Virus record (IMG/VR): IMGVR_UViG_3300017763_000089
Location: 1-33,156 of that record
From: a virus
Length of the DNA stretch: 33,156 bases
Reading direction: 5' to 3' (one strand)
The position numbers and the translations under genes were made by a program. Of this stretch, positions 18,901 to 27,639 are shown piece after piece (within the stretch, counting starts at the first letter, position 1; each line of letters starts with the position of its first letter). Under the pieces are notes generated by a model that did no database searches, had not been told where the DNA came from, and worked only from the letters and a program-made list of their open reading frames with translations.

Positions 18901-21900
18901 ACTAGGATTTAAGTCTTTTGTTATTGGCTCTGCTTGTATAAATTGATTTAGCTCGTTAACACCACTGATTGAATTAAAAACACCAGAATGTATAAAACCA
19001 CTTGATCTGTGTTCTTCTGAATATCTTTCTGCTAAAACAGTAGATGCTTTAACACCATTTGTTATTTGTGATTGGTTGTAGTCATCACGTATTCTATCTG
19101 ATTCGATACCATTTCCAAACTGAAAACAGTTAGACCAACCTAAAACAAAAGGCATAAAATGAGGAGCTCTCCAAGGTTGCAAAGCGTTAGACACTACGTT
19201 CTTAGGAAAGTTACCAGTTACAAGGTCAACATAAACATCGCCAGCAACATGCTTGTCATTTGTGTTGTTTATACCGACGTATAAAATTATTTGTGAACCA
19301 TCGTATCTATCAATATATATATAGCTATCGTGCTCTAAATCATCTGTCAAGCCCATACTACCGTCTAAAGTGTTGTAAACAGTTACTCTAGTTATATCTT
19401 CGTTGTCAGTTGAGTTTACGGCCATAATCCTATAAACCACATCAGTAGCAGTGTTATCAACAGGTGAAGTTGAAGTTCCTTTATGAAAAACGCCACTACC
19501 ATTTCTAGCTTTAAATGTTGAGCCAATAGGTATATACAACTCGTTGTTTTCAGCTGTAATTTTTAATGGCATTGCCATAGAAGCTTCATAATATATATCT
19601 AACCCAACATCTTCTTTTGGTTCTGTTTCCCAAACAGCTGGATTTTCAGTAGCTAATTCAGATCCACTAGACTCGCTTATAAAATCTTGTTGTAATATAT
19701 CTAGTGGTGTTGTTGAGCTTCCGTCATGTTTCATTAAGCTTAAAACATCAAATGCAGCAGCATCCATAGGTCCGCCACCATCTAGTCTTTCAAAATTTAT
19801 ATTAAACGCTGTACTCTTAGATTGTACCTCTCCATGAGGACTACTATTTGTAGATGACTTATTATAATTGTAGCTTTGCTGTACTCCACCAGCAGATATA
19901 ACTCTATAAGCTGTTTGAGTTGTATCATCTCTAAATCTAAATATAGTACCAGGTGTTCTCATCGTCTCATAAAACCTTCTAACCATACCAGCTTGTGTGT
20001 TAGACGCTGGAGCGTGGTTAAGTCTCCAAAATGGAAAACCTAAGTACATTTTACTATAACTACTGTAATGTTTTAAAACACCATTACCATTACAATTCAT
20101 TGGACTACCAATTGCATTAAGATGTGATGAGTGAACACCGTTAGCTTCGTTGTGATTAACGTGTCCAGTAGGACTTCTCCAATTATATCTGTACCACTCG
20201 ATACCGTCCATGTATATTTTATCTTGGCCTGCAGAACCTGAGTTAGTAGAAGAGGTGAAAGCATGCCACCACTCTTGAAGTCTACTCTTTGATTCTTTTC
20301 TACCAAAAGACTCGTCGTTACAAGCTATACAGTTTATACCATTTCCACCGTGAGCGTCTTGGTCCCAAGAATAACTTGAGTAAGAACCAGTTATTGAAGG
20401 GTGTGTAGCAGTGCTACCACCCATATTTGATCCTTGAGCACCGATAAGAAGTCGTAAAGGGAAACTATCTATAAGTGTCAAACTAGCGGTTGCATCTAAG
20501 TCAACCATTATAGAGTTTTGTAATAGTAAATCTTTATATAGTTTAACAAAAAATCTACCATCAAACTCTGGTCTATTGTGTATTATATCTTCTCTAAGTT
20601 CTATTTGGTAAGTTATAGTTCCACTTAATAAACTAGACATGTCAGCATTTTCAAAGGCACTTGAAATTCTAAAACTATAATCACCAGTTGTACCAACAGC
20701 TAATTGCTTAAGACTTACTAGCTCTTTCCAATCTGTAGTTGCCATTCCACCTCCTGATGTAGTTCCAATTAACCTAGCATAACCATAACCACTACTAACT
20801 TTAGCCCACGTCTGCTCCATAAACTGTGCTCCAAAAGAATTTGTAAAATTACTATTAGGAACTACATAGTTAACGGTAGTGTTTGTTGGGGTTGTATTTG
20901 TGGTAGCGCTACCATGTGAAACTTTTTTACTTTTAATATAGTCTGGTGCTTCATTTTCTATAGCTAATACTTTGTACCTAGCTTTTTCAGACACAGGCCT
21001 TATGTCATCATGACGTTTTTTAAGAATTAAGTGTGTATCAATATCAACTTTGTTTATTTCAGATGAAGGAAAAGAGATCCAAACGTTACCATCTTCAGCA
21101 TCGTACCAACGATCCATAACCATGTTGTAGTATTCGTTAGATGTTTCTTTGATATAATACTTATAGTATGTAGCCCAACTAGGTATTGTTGTACCACCGT
21201 AATCTAAAGTTGCTTTTAATCTATTACTTCTATATGAATATTTTTTATCTATAGAAAAACTACTACTTTTCTTGGGAGCTTGTACCGGCGTCTCTCTACC
21301 AAATTCATCAGAGTAAACAATACCCAACTGATATGTTCTCATTGTTTTTACAGATGGTAAACCTACACCACCTTCTTGTAAATAGTTTTCTTTATTTTCG
21401 TGTTTACAAACAACGCTTAAATTAATATCACCGCTTATATCGTAACCCTGTTTGTAGTTAGCAAACACTAACCTGTTACCAGTTATAGCTAAAGTAGCAG
21501 CTGATTTAGGAACATTATCCCAAGGTCTTAGTATTTGATTACCAGGTACTACAGCGTGTATCATTTCTGATGTTAATACATATTCACCTCTATTAACATT
21601 AACAGTTCTGTCTGGCCACTCAGGGTGATCATTTTCTCTAGTTATAGTTTTTACAGTATAAACGTTTGGACTAGTTTCTTCTTTGTACAATAAGTCTACA
21701 GCTACAACATCACTAGGGAATAAATCAAACTCATGGAAATAATCTTTTAACTTTATAGACTTAGCTCTATTTGTCATACCTAGGTTAACTCCTTTCTTAG
21801 CTATAAAATCAAAAGCACCTGGCATAAAAGCTACATTAGTCCAAGGAGCAAACGTAGAATATTCACCATCAACATATCGCCATCTATAAGAAAATCTAGG

Positions 21901-23376
21901 GAATTTAAACTCGAATAAAGCATTTTCCGTTTCTAATCTACCCTGCCAATCACCAGGGGTTGTTTGAACGTTTGTAGAAACACTATCTATCTCAAAGTTA
22001 TAAGGACCAGTGCTACCACCATTTTGTGGAGCACCACCAGGACCGCTAGTTACTGTAGCTCTTACCAAAGCATCAGTTGACTCTAGCAAATTAGCAGGTT
22101 CTGATAAATCATCTGTAAATATAACTACATCACCTTTTCTAAGATCTATTGGTGAAGTAAATACCAATCCATTTACAGCAGTACCAGCTTCATACGGATC
22201 ACCAGATCCACCATTTTCTCTCCAAACTATTTGAGCTGACAACTGTCCAAATGTAGGGTTGGGAGTTAATAAGTTACCATTACTATCGACTGGCACTCTT
22301 TCTATAGGAGTGTCTGACATCTCTAATTTTAATGGAGCTTTAGGATATTTTTTAACTACAGTTGTGTATTGTTTTTCAAGGTATACTGGCTCGTATTCAT
22401 TTTGCCTTAAAGCAACTTCATAACCAGTTGATGGTCGTTCTATAACTAGTCTAGTGTGAAAATCCTGATTATTTGTATAGCCAGTAGTATTTTTTCTGCT
22501 TGGATTAGCTAAGTTAGTAGCGTGAGTTTTAATTAAAGCTGGATTATGACCTACGACTCTAGCTATACCACCTGTACCTAGCAAAGATCTTTTTATATTT
22601 ATTTTTCTTGGCTCAGTGTAGTTGTCTGTCCAAAATAACAAACCGTCTATATGATCTATAGAGGTTATTTTATCAAAAGGATTAAACTCTAAAACTCTTG
22701 GAGCTTTGAAGGTTATAGATTGACCAGCGTTTATATATATGTTTGATGATAAAAATATTTTCCAGGATGTAGTACCATTTTTAACAATATCAGTAACCTG
22801 TATGTTGTGATGTTCGCCAACGAAGTAAGTAGCTCCATTAGCTACTGTTTGGCCAGCTATTGTTTTTGAACTTCCACTAGAGTTTGTAAAAGAACCAACA
22901 ACTTTCATACCTCTTCTTATACCAGTCTTGTTTATGGTAGTTGAAGCGCCTATTGGTACTTCAATATAAGGAGAGCCTGTCTGCATTGCAGCGTGAGCAT
23001 TTTGTTTAACTTTAAATATGTCTACAACAACATACTTGCTGAGTTTAGATATTGAATCATACTCTATTATGTAATCTTTATATATTAATGGTTGAAAACC
23101 TTGAAGACCTGGGTGTCCTTGACTTGACACAAAATAATATATAAAATCAGACTCAGGTAAAACGTAAACACCAACACAAGTGGAATAATCGGCAAGAACA
23201 ATATTAGGTGTTACCTCTGTGTTACCTAAAAGCGTCTGTACAGAACCAACGTCACCACCATCAGAAGACGACACTTGTACGTTATTAGCATCACGATATG
23301 TTCCATTCCCAACTATACGCTCGTCACTGTCTTTGTCCATCTTACCAGCGGCGAAGTTTCTTTTGTATTCTGCCAT
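15952..23376 (-). CDS. Tail/neck stabilisation-type protein with long adhesin-like C-terminal extension
   Basis: This is a 2474-residue protein. The N-terminus (KRNFAAGKMDKDSDERIVGNGTYRDANNVQ) matches the opening I associate with the tail stabilisation proteins of crAss-like and marine podoviruses (P22 gp10-like). A second conserved block lies around 1480-1790, with GEYGISTNPESVTV, YWCDQARSQILKL, KGWSSFKDFNGLEFG, MWQHHENSVANNFYG and NYEGTQSRIT. From about 1795 to the end the protein becomes Ser/Thr/Gly/Asn-rich and beta-stranded with Ig-like spacing and no catalytic motif. An unusual Trp/His/Cys-rich patch lies near 1020-1150 (CIACNDESFG, NEANGVHSSHLNAIG). It directly follows the gp4-like neck gene. 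The N-terminal part probably forms the tail hub and the extension a receptor-binding appendage; the latter is inference. Confidence 0.8.
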   Translation of the reverse strand: MAEYKRNFAAGKMDKDSDERIVGNGTYRDANNVQVSSSDGGDVGSVQTLLGNTEVTPNIVLADYSTCVGVYVLPESDFIYYFVSSQGHPGLQGFQPLIYKDYIIEYDSISKLSKYVVVDIFKVKQNAHAAMQTGSPYIEVPIGASTTINKTGIRRGMKVVGSFTNSSGSSKTIAGQTVANGATYFVGEHHNIQVTDIVKNGTTSWKIFLSSNIYINAGQSITFKAPRVLEFNPFDKITSIDHIDGLLFWTDNYTEPRKINIKRSLLGTGGIARVVGHNPALIKTHATNLANPSRKNTTGYTNNQDFHTRLVIERPSTGYEVALRQNEYEPVYLEKQYTTVVKKYPKAPLKLEMSDTPIERVPVDSNGNLLTPNPTFGQLSAQIVWRENGGSGDPYEAGTAVNGLVFTSPIDLRKGDVVIFTDDLSEPANLLESTDALVRATVTSGPGGAPQNGGSTGPYNFEIDSVSTNVQTTPGDWQGRLETENALFEFKFPRFSYRWRYVDGEYSTFAPWTNVAFMPGAFDFIAKKGVNLGMTNRAKSIKLKDYFHEFDLFPSDVVAVDLLYKEETSPNVYTVKTITRENDHPEWPDRTVNVNRGEYVLTSEMIHAVVPGNQILRPWDNVPKSAATLAITGNRLVFANYKQGYDISGDINLSVVCKHENKENYLQEGGVGLPSVKTMRTYQLGIVYSDEFGRETPVQAPKKSSSFSIDKKYSYRSNRLKATLDYGGTTIPSWATYYKYYIKETSNEYYNMVMDRWYDAEDGNVWISFPSSEINKVDIDTHLILKKRHDDIRPVSEKARYKVLAIENEAPDYIKSKKVSHGSATTNTTPTNTTVNYVVPNSNFTNSFGAQFMEQTWAKVSSGYGYARLIGTTSGGGMATTDWKELVSLKQLAVGTTGDYSFRISSAFENADMSSLLSGTITYQIELREDIIHNRPEFDGRFFVKLYKDLLLQNSIMVDLDATASLTLIDSFPLRLLIGAQGSNMGGSTATHPSITGSYSSYSWDQDAHGGNGINCIACNDESFGRKESKSRLQEWWHAFTSSTNSGSAGQDKIYMDGIEWYRYNWRSPTGHVNHNEANGVHSSHLNAIGSPMNCNGNGVLKHYSSYSKMYLGFPFWRLNHAPASNTQAGMVRRFYETMRTPGTIFRFRDDTTQTAYRVISAGGVQQSYNYNKSSTNSSPHGEVQSKSTAFNINFERLDGGGPMDAAAFDVLSLMKHDGSSTTPLDILQQDFISESSGSELATENPAVWETEPKEDVGLDIYYEASMAMPLKITAENNELYIPIGSTFKARNGSGVFHKGTSTSPVDNTATDVVYRIMAVNSTDNEDITRVTVYNTLDGSMGLTDDLEHDSYIYIDRYDGSQIILYVGINNTNDKHVAGDVYVDLVTGNFPKNVVSNALQPWRAPHFMPFVLGWSNCFQFGNGIESDRIRDDYNQSQITNGVKASTVLAERYSEEHRSSGFIHSGVFNSISGVNELNQFIQAEPITKDLNPSYGSIQHIIARNTNTLALCEDKVLSIQTNKDALFNADGSSNILSSTVVLGSATPIQGEYGISTNPESVTVTSDAIYWCDQARSQILKLTGNATIQVISDVGMKDYFNDNLKDLAYVIGSYDDKKDEFNLTTCTKMDKFQLRPITKTVTWNEKSKGWSSFKDFNGLEFGVSLNNEYYTFKHGSMWQHHENSVANNFYGTQHYSDITLIFNDKPSSVKSFGALNYEGTQSRITQFQTVTVNGTDYTDKEYYNLNAKQGWYLDTMNTDLQEAENIEFKDKEGKWFATVKGVASNLSNMDQKEFSVQGIGVYDSKSSSGTTSNNYITTVAVRSQSSSGTNWDSTADSSDFAFLDGPTVLMTEGLASGTGQIYAVITNDVVNSQGVTQYSGFNLDAADFIVPGGTATTSGSGNSTTYIYTAATGWNADAEVAKVEFTNIGIAGDPGNRVNVQIYYNSFTMPSANKNIYVDVDYSGSAIPPIVSNTPNRTSLFRVSFVDEPTTTGEGASNPDHIVVSRGTVTNMTRTSDNGYTGSTNPSFLTDKHTGVVADGATSLVAKYTITVDSGYELQPVSGSNNGAEVIWNPLPSNIPYSSSYSWVITNNNYTTSGLTNRIQSTDIEIYYTPPTGISDPADFDSLLHDIRFTTNPVALPATGPLVTSIGYLGQVFAGGSQVIPVTTNSVGHYRIKVAKNNSANDALTGSYNFSTNAWDFSNSTHVGSFEVTSADLSTAPVHQDTITVPIDSNESNAGGTYSIILLAGNSGSGTNLTLQSNVPDAVNETTFDVVVQTGTITVTGGTETSNGGTVTTTGSTTIPSAMEGTQLSSVNIKTYPVELTFNSQSGGLAKIVAAGGDMFDGAGGLYKLALDTPSGANTVSLTRVTGIKVGMRVSDGSGKGFIPDNTIIAGVNTATKVVTLSQVTTGVAPQHSVLQTESDYNYIWTESSTLVNEAGTQATVAGTIAITSYGKKGSATVPNGNITLKPDFLTLT

Positions 23377-23384
23377 GTGTTATT

Positions 23385-24380
23385 TTAGTGTTTAATCCAT
23401 TTAGATTTACCTCTTAGTATCTGAGTAATCTCTTCTAGTCTTATATTTGATAATCTTATTTTTGCTTTTCTAGTTTCAGCAAACTTTTCTTTCTTTAAAG
23501 TAGGTAACATACCTTGTGGTTGTTTTGCTCTTGCCTGTAAGCAACCGTATAGTATGTGTTTTATCATTGCCTCTTGAGCAAACTTATGAACAATCATATC
23601 TTGCTCAGTATGTATTTCTGTATTGTAAGGAGAACTTGAATGTACACCAGACTGTAGTGTAGCTACACCATCACTTATGTATTTTAATGTTATAACTCTT
23701 CCTGTTAAATTACCAGAAAAGTGTATTCTACCTTTTAAGTAATCTATATAAAAAGATCCGTGAGCATGCATGTGTCTAGGTTCTGATCCAAACCTTTGTC
23801 CTTCTTGTAAATCATATATATCGTATTGATCAGCATCATTTATATTTGGCGTTGCAACTCCAGTTGGTGCACTTAAAACACCAGTGTTTACAGTGTTACC
23901 GTGGTAATCAAACCAAGTGTTAGAATCACTAGCATGTGTAGCTGCTCCATTACTATCAAACTCTATGTCATACTCGTTATCTTGTTGATAAGGCGTTGGG
24001 TTACTCGTTACTATAGCTGGCATTAAAGTTCTTTCTATACCATCATCGCCTTTATAAGTTAATTTAGTGTAACCAACAAAATCTATAGGTAAAGCCATTA
24101 GTAACGATGGTGGTATTTCTATTTCTTTTGATTTTACAGATCTAAACGTATCAAAACTAAGCTCTTGCATTGATCTATAAGCGTGGTACGATACATCTGA
24201 TTTTCTAACACCTTCTAATATTTGACCTTCTTGACAATAAGAAGCTAGCACGTCATTTATAACATCATCAATTTTCATAAACTGATAATTACCATATTGA
24301 GCGTCATCACCGTTTAGTTGACCTCCATTTTGTCCTTCGTAATATTGTTTCTCTGTTAATGTTATTAAGTTATTCGGCAT
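23385..24380 (-). CDS. P22 gp4-like head-to-tail adaptor (neck) protein
   Basis: This is a 331-residue protein. Residues about 35-100 contain the segment KIDDVINDVLASYCQEGQ, then DVSYHAYRSMQELSFDTFRS, then KEIEIPPSLLMALPIDFVGY and a lysine/tyrosine strand. I recognise this as the conserved N-terminal helical domain of gp4-like tail tubular/adaptor proteins in crAss-like and marine podoviruses. The rest is beta-rich, followed by a helical C-terminus rich in Lys/Arg (RKAKIRLSNIRLEEITQILRGKSKW). It lies between another neck gene and the stabilisation protein, the usual order for proteins that attach below the portal. No enzymatic motif is seen. The family call rests on remembered pattern, without alignment. 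Confidence 0.75.
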   Translation of the reverse strand: MPNNLITLTEKQYYEGQNGGQLNGDDAQYGNYQFMKIDDVINDVLASYCQEGQILEGVRKSDVSYHAYRSMQELSFDTFRSVKSKEIEIPPSLLMALPIDFVGYTKLTYKGDDGIERTLMPAIVTSNPTPYQQDNEYDIEFDSNGAATHASDSNTWFDYHGNTVNTGVLSAPTGVATPNINDADQYDIYDLQEGQRFGSEPRHMHAHGSFYIDYLKGRIHFSGNLTGRVITLKYISDGVATLQSGVHSSSPYNTEIHTEQDMIVHKFAQEAMIKHILYGCLQARAKQPQGMLPTLKKEKFAETRKAKIRLSNIRLEEITQILRGKSKWIKH

Positions 24381-24386
24381 GTCTTA

Positions 24387-25199
24387 TTATTTTGTTTCGT
24401 TACTGTTTTGTGTTTCTTCGTTAGAAGCTATTTGAACTAAACCAGCTTTGTTAAGTGTAATACCAGCTAACTCTAATATTTTTATAACTAAGTTTGTTTC
24501 TTCAGATCTATGCATGGTAAAGTTTACAGAGTTGCTGTTATCATACAGTGCTTTTTCATTTACAACAACATAAGCCCACTTAACAGTTGGAGGTACCGTA
24601 GCAACAACTTCTACTTTTAAACCAGATGTTAATGGTGTTTTACCTGTGCTTTCTCTATATAAAGAAAAAGTACCGTCTGTATTTTCTGTATAATAATAAT
24701 TTTCTTGATTGTTAGTATGCCATCTAGAATTTGTCTTAGCATCCCATAACTCTTTTAAATGGTCTAATGAATTGTAATCAACAAGTTGTAATGGGATTGA
24801 AGAACCTCCTGTACCAGTGTAGTACATTCTACCAGTTCTATATATACTTGATGCTGTAAGTGATGGTAAAGTAAAACTACCATTTGTAGCATTGTATGTC
24901 AAGGCAACGTCTGTTCCTTTGTATATACTTATTTTTTCTCTGATTATATTGACAGTATCTGCAAAGTCAGGTTCTAATGGATTACTCGCGCCTGGGTTTT
25001 GCTGATCTTTATCTCCTCTTTTGTTTAAAGTTACATAACCAGCTAGGTCATAAAAATACTGCTCAAATATATCTAATTGTGCTTGGTTAGCAAACAAGTT
25101 AAATTCTTGTGGAGTAATGTAACCCCTTTGCTCTTTATTTGCTAGAGCTAGTACTCTTTGATAAACTGTATCTATACTTATCTCTTTGTTGTTTGCCAT
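24387..25199 (-). CDS. Neck/head-completion-type structural protein
   Basis: This is a 270-residue protein. The N-terminal 55 residues (DTVYQRVLALANKEQRGYIT, then PQEFNLFANQAQLDIFEQYF) form a helical block typical of a conserved structural protein in marine and crAss-like phage head-neck clusters. The remainder alternates short strands and helices and carries a tyrosine-rich segment (NYYYTENTDGTFSLYRES). The C-terminus is polar (SNEETQNSNETK). It precedes the gp4-like gene with a 6-base gap and is itself preceded by a leader hairpin (25219-25247). A ring or connector role next to the portal is the best fit from position; the exact stoichiometry and partner are unknown. Confidence 0.68.
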   Translation of the reverse strand: MANNKEISIDTVYQRVLALANKEQRGYITPQEFNLFANQAQLDIFEQYFYDLAGYVTLNKRGDKDQQNPGASNPLEPDFADTVNIIREKISIYKGTDVALTYNATNGSFTLPSLTASSIYRTGRMYYTGTGGSSIPLQLVDYNSLDHLKELWDAKTNSRWHTNNQENYYYTENTDGTFSLYRESTGKTPLTSGLKVEVVATVPPTVKWAYVVVNEKALYDNSNSVNFTMHRSEETNLVIKILELAGITLNKAGLVQIASNEETQNSNETK

Positions 25200-25218
25200 T
25201 TATTATTTGTTTAAATAA

Positions 25219-25247
25219 TGTAACCACCCTATATAAGGGTGATTACA
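25219..25247 (-). promoter_or_regulatory. Leader stem-loop before the neck gene
   Basis: The left arm 25219-25230 and right arm 25236-25247 form a 12-pair stem with a single mismatch and a 5-base AT loop. The core is CACCCT/AGGGTG. On the transcribed strand it lies about 20 bases before the ATG at 25197-25199 and is not followed by a run of T. It is therefore not a typical intrinsic terminator. It could be an RNA-processing site, a stability element or a translational control hairpin. Confidence 0.5.
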
Positions 25248-25257
25248 TAATATTGTT

Positions 25258-26082
25258 TTACTTTAATTGTTTTTCAACTGAAGTTAGCACTTCCATGCCT
25301 TCATCAGTTTTAAACCATGCCGCTAAGGCAGAATACGGATGTTCGTCAAAAGGAACGTTCATCAATTTTCTATTGTTAGAAGCCCAACTAAAAGTTCTTT
25401 GATCGTGTGATAAGTTGATAATCCCATTTTCAACAGCTTTTATACCTAAGTTTCTAATATGGATATTTTCATCTTTCATTAAATCTAAGAATAACATTGG
25501 GTTTTTCTTAGCAAATACAAGTAAATCTCTTTTAAGTTCCTTAGAACTCATCTTAGTAACGCTAGAACCTAACTCTACACGCATAATTGCTTCTGCCATA
25601 TCTATATCTACAGATCTAGCTGCTATTAAAGCGTCTATTTCAAATTCCATGTTAGCTAATTCATTTTCAGCTCTTACTTGTGGTTGTATTTCAAAATAAA
25701 GAGTATCTTTTTTAGGGTGGTAAATACTTAAATACTTTTGGAGTGTTACCTCGTTTTTAGGTACAGCTAATATACCGTTTCTAAATATAATATGTCCAAC
25801 CAATTGATCTCCTTTCATTTCATCTACAAAAACTGTTCTTTGGTTTTTACAATATTTAATCTCTCTTTCGTAACCTTTCTCTTCGTCAAAGAAATATAAA
25901 CCTCTAGCTTTTATAGTGTATGTTAGTGGTGTTCTATTGTCTAACAGTCTATAAACTCTGTCTTTAACTTCCCAACCTCCAACTATTTGTTTTTTTGGTT
26001 CTTGTCTTCTTGGTTTTGGAGTTTCCATAACCGGTACTTCTACTTGTGGTTGTTCAACAACCGTTTCTTGTTTTTTTGCCAT
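25258..26082 (-). CDS. Unassigned virion-cluster protein
   Basis: This 274-residue soluble protein has a disordered Pro/Gln/Lys-rich N-terminus (about 1-33). It then has a beta-rich region with ARGLYFFDEEKGYEREIKYC and NQRTVFVDEMKGD, and a helical second half with SSKELKRDLLVFAKKNP and HIRNLGIKAVENGI. The C-terminal block around DEHPYSALAAWFKTDEGMEV is a pattern I recall from hypothetical proteins next to capsid genes in marine phages. It lies directly after the terminator that follows the major capsid gene, and its ATG is preceded by an ATATTATATC leader shared with the scaffold gene. No catalytic motif is apparent. A head-neck or capsid-associated role is plausible from its position. Confidence 0.65.
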   Translation of the reverse strand: MAKKQETVVEQPQVEVPVMETPKPRRQEPKKQIVGGWEVKDRVYRLLDNRTPLTYTIKARGLYFFDEEKGYEREIKYCKNQRTVFVDEMKGDQLVGHIIFRNGILAVPKNEVTLQKYLSIYHPKKDTLYFEIQPQVRAENELANMEFEIDALIAARSVDIDMAEAIMRVELGSSVTKMSSKELKRDLLVFAKKNPMLFLDLMKDENIHIRNLGIKAVENGIINLSHDQRTFSWASNNRKLMNVPFDEHPYSALAAWFKTDEGMEVLTSVEKQLK

Positions 26083-26101
26083 GATATAATATAATATAAG
26101 T

Positions 26102-26145
26102 TAATAAAAAAATAAAAGGACCGAGGCCGAAGCCCCGGTTCTTTT
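26102..26145 (-). terminator. Intrinsic terminator with UUCG tetraloop after the major capsid gene
   Basis: On the transcribed strand the gap between the capsid gene and the next gene holds a GC-rich stem (arms 26132-26145 and 26114-26127) closed by a C(UUCG)G tetraloop. The stem has one G-U pair and one A-C mismatch. It is followed by a T-rich tract (TTTTATTTTTTTATTA, 26102-26117). This is a textbook Rho-independent terminator or 3' mRNA-stabilising hairpin. It lies 14 bases beyond the capsid stop codon and interrupts an otherwise continuous late transcript, so it may raise capsid mRNA relative to the genes beyond it. Confidence 0.88.
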
Positions 26146-26159
26146 AAAAATAATAATGA

Positions 26160-27614
26160 TTAAGCGTTCATTAATAAGAAGTTATTAGCTCCTTGAACAA
26201 CTAAACATCTTTCAGATAAGAAGTGCATCTCCATCGCATCTAAATCAGAAGTAGTAGCACCAACCGAACCAGTAGTCCAAGTTTTGTACTTTCTGCTTTC
26301 CATGTTAGAAGCTCTATAACGTACATGTAAGAAAGGTCTCTTTAGGTTTTTACCTAATACCTCATCATATACAGTAGATACACCAGCTGGGATCATAACA
26401 CCAGTTATGTTACCAATTGAAGCTCTCGTACCTTTATCATTTAGATATTTGAAATCAGACTTGTAGAAGTCATAAGAACCTCTTCTGAAACCAGTGAAAC
26501 CTAAATTTAATGCCATATCTTCAGAGTTGTTAAATACTCCAAAAGAAGTACCACCATTGTAGCCAGCATTTAAAGTAGCTAACCAGTCATCAAAACCTAT
26601 AGATACAGCTCTGTTTAAGAACATCATGTTCTCTTCAATAGCGCCTTGCTCATCTAGTTTTGCTAATAAACCATCAACCTCAGCAGTTGTGATTGCATTA
26701 GAAAAGTCAGAAGTTATATGTCCTCTATCGTTGATAGCTGCAAATAAACCTTCAGTACCGTCAATTCTACCAGCAGCGCCAGTAATAGTTGATGGTGTCA
26801 TTGGGTTAGAACTAGCAGTTGAAGTTGATTTCTCAGACTCTAGCATAGCCATTTCTAAGTAATCATTAAAACGAGCTTTAGTATCACCTGAAGCTTTTAA
26901 GTACCAGTAGTAACCGTTTTGTCCTTCCTCACCAGAAATTTCAACCCATCCAATTTGAGCTGTATCAGATCCTGAAATCTCATACTTGTCTTTTAGGATA
27001 ATTGGCTTGTTGTTTCTTTGTTGGAATTGTGGCTTGTTAGCACCAACTCTACCTACAGAACCTTTAACATACTCAGATCCATATACCATAATAGTTGCTG
27101 CATCAGTACCAGTTAATCCAGCTGACATATCAGCCGCACTAGTATCGTAAGCAAACGCTGTAATTAGACCAACAGATGAAACTGCGTTTACGAAAAACTT
27201 CTTAACAACTGTAGTTTTTCTAACTAAAAGCATATCACCAGCTCTTACACCGTGATTTGCACCAACTGTACCACCGTCTACATCTGTTGCGTTAGTCATT
27301 GTGATTGTTACATCACCATCAACACCAGATGCAACGTTTGCTACTGTACATGCTAAATACGTAAGGTGTAATCTACCTTGCTCTGACCAAATTACTTGGT
27401 CTGAAGCCATAGCTTCTTCTGCACCTACTTTTGATAAGAAACCTGAAATAGTTCTGTTACCGAATATCTCAGCTTCTTTTTCGATTAAATCTGGCAAATA
27501 TTGTTGAGCCCAACCTTTCTCAGCTGCGCTTGTAAAATCAATATAGTTTGTTGCCAGTGTTTGTTTTATAGGAGCTGGTGTCATTTTACCAGTCCCTTGA
27601 AATGTTACTGCCAT
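26160..27614 (-). CDS. Major capsid protein
   Basis: This 484-residue protein is the first large gene after the scaffold-like gene. The N-terminus contains APIKQTLATNYIDFTSAAEK and QYLPDLIEKEAEIFGNRTIS followed by SGFL, a pattern I associate with major capsid proteins of marine Bacteroidota podoviruses. An insertion-like beta-rich stretch at about 90-185 (DVTITMTNATDVDGGTV, GVRAGDMLLV) looks like an exposed domain, and the rest is mixed helix and strand, as expected for an HK97-like fold. The gene order terminase, portal, scaffold, capsid is the classic head module. Immediately downstream is a strong terminator, consistent with high expression of a capsid mRNA. The fold was not verified by structure. 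Confidence 0.85.
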   Translation of the reverse strand: MAVTFQGTGKMTPAPIKQTLATNYIDFTSAAEKGWAQQYLPDLIEKEAEIFGNRTISGFLSKVGAEEAMASDQVIWSEQGRLHLTYLACTVANVASGVDGDVTITMTNATDVDGGTVGANHGVRAGDMLLVRKTTVVKKFFVNAVSSVGLITAFAYDTSAADMSAGLTGTDAATIMVYGSEYVKGSVGRVGANKPQFQQRNNKPIILKDKYEISGSDTAQIGWVEISGEEGQNGYYWYLKASGDTKARFNDYLEMAMLESEKSTSTASSNPMTPSTITGAAGRIDGTEGLFAAINDRGHITSDFSNAITTAEVDGLLAKLDEQGAIEENMMFLNRAVSIGFDDWLATLNAGYNGGTSFGVFNNSEDMALNLGFTGFRRGSYDFYKSDFKYLNDKGTRASIGNITGVMIPAGVSTVYDEVLGKNLKRPFLHVRYRASNMESRKYKTWTTGSVGATTSDLDAMEMHFLSERCLVVQGANNFLLMNA

Positions 27615-27639
27615 TTTAAAATTGTTTTTAAATTAATAA

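Noticed and set aside
20097-20306. A 69-residue minus-strand frame within the stabilisation-type gene
   Set aside because: It is an alternative reading frame of a gene with clear coding character and has no recognisable content.
19900-20340. A diversity-generating retroelement variable region
   Set aside because: There is no reverse transcriptase and no template-like repeat in the window, and the Asn-rich patch alone is not evidence.
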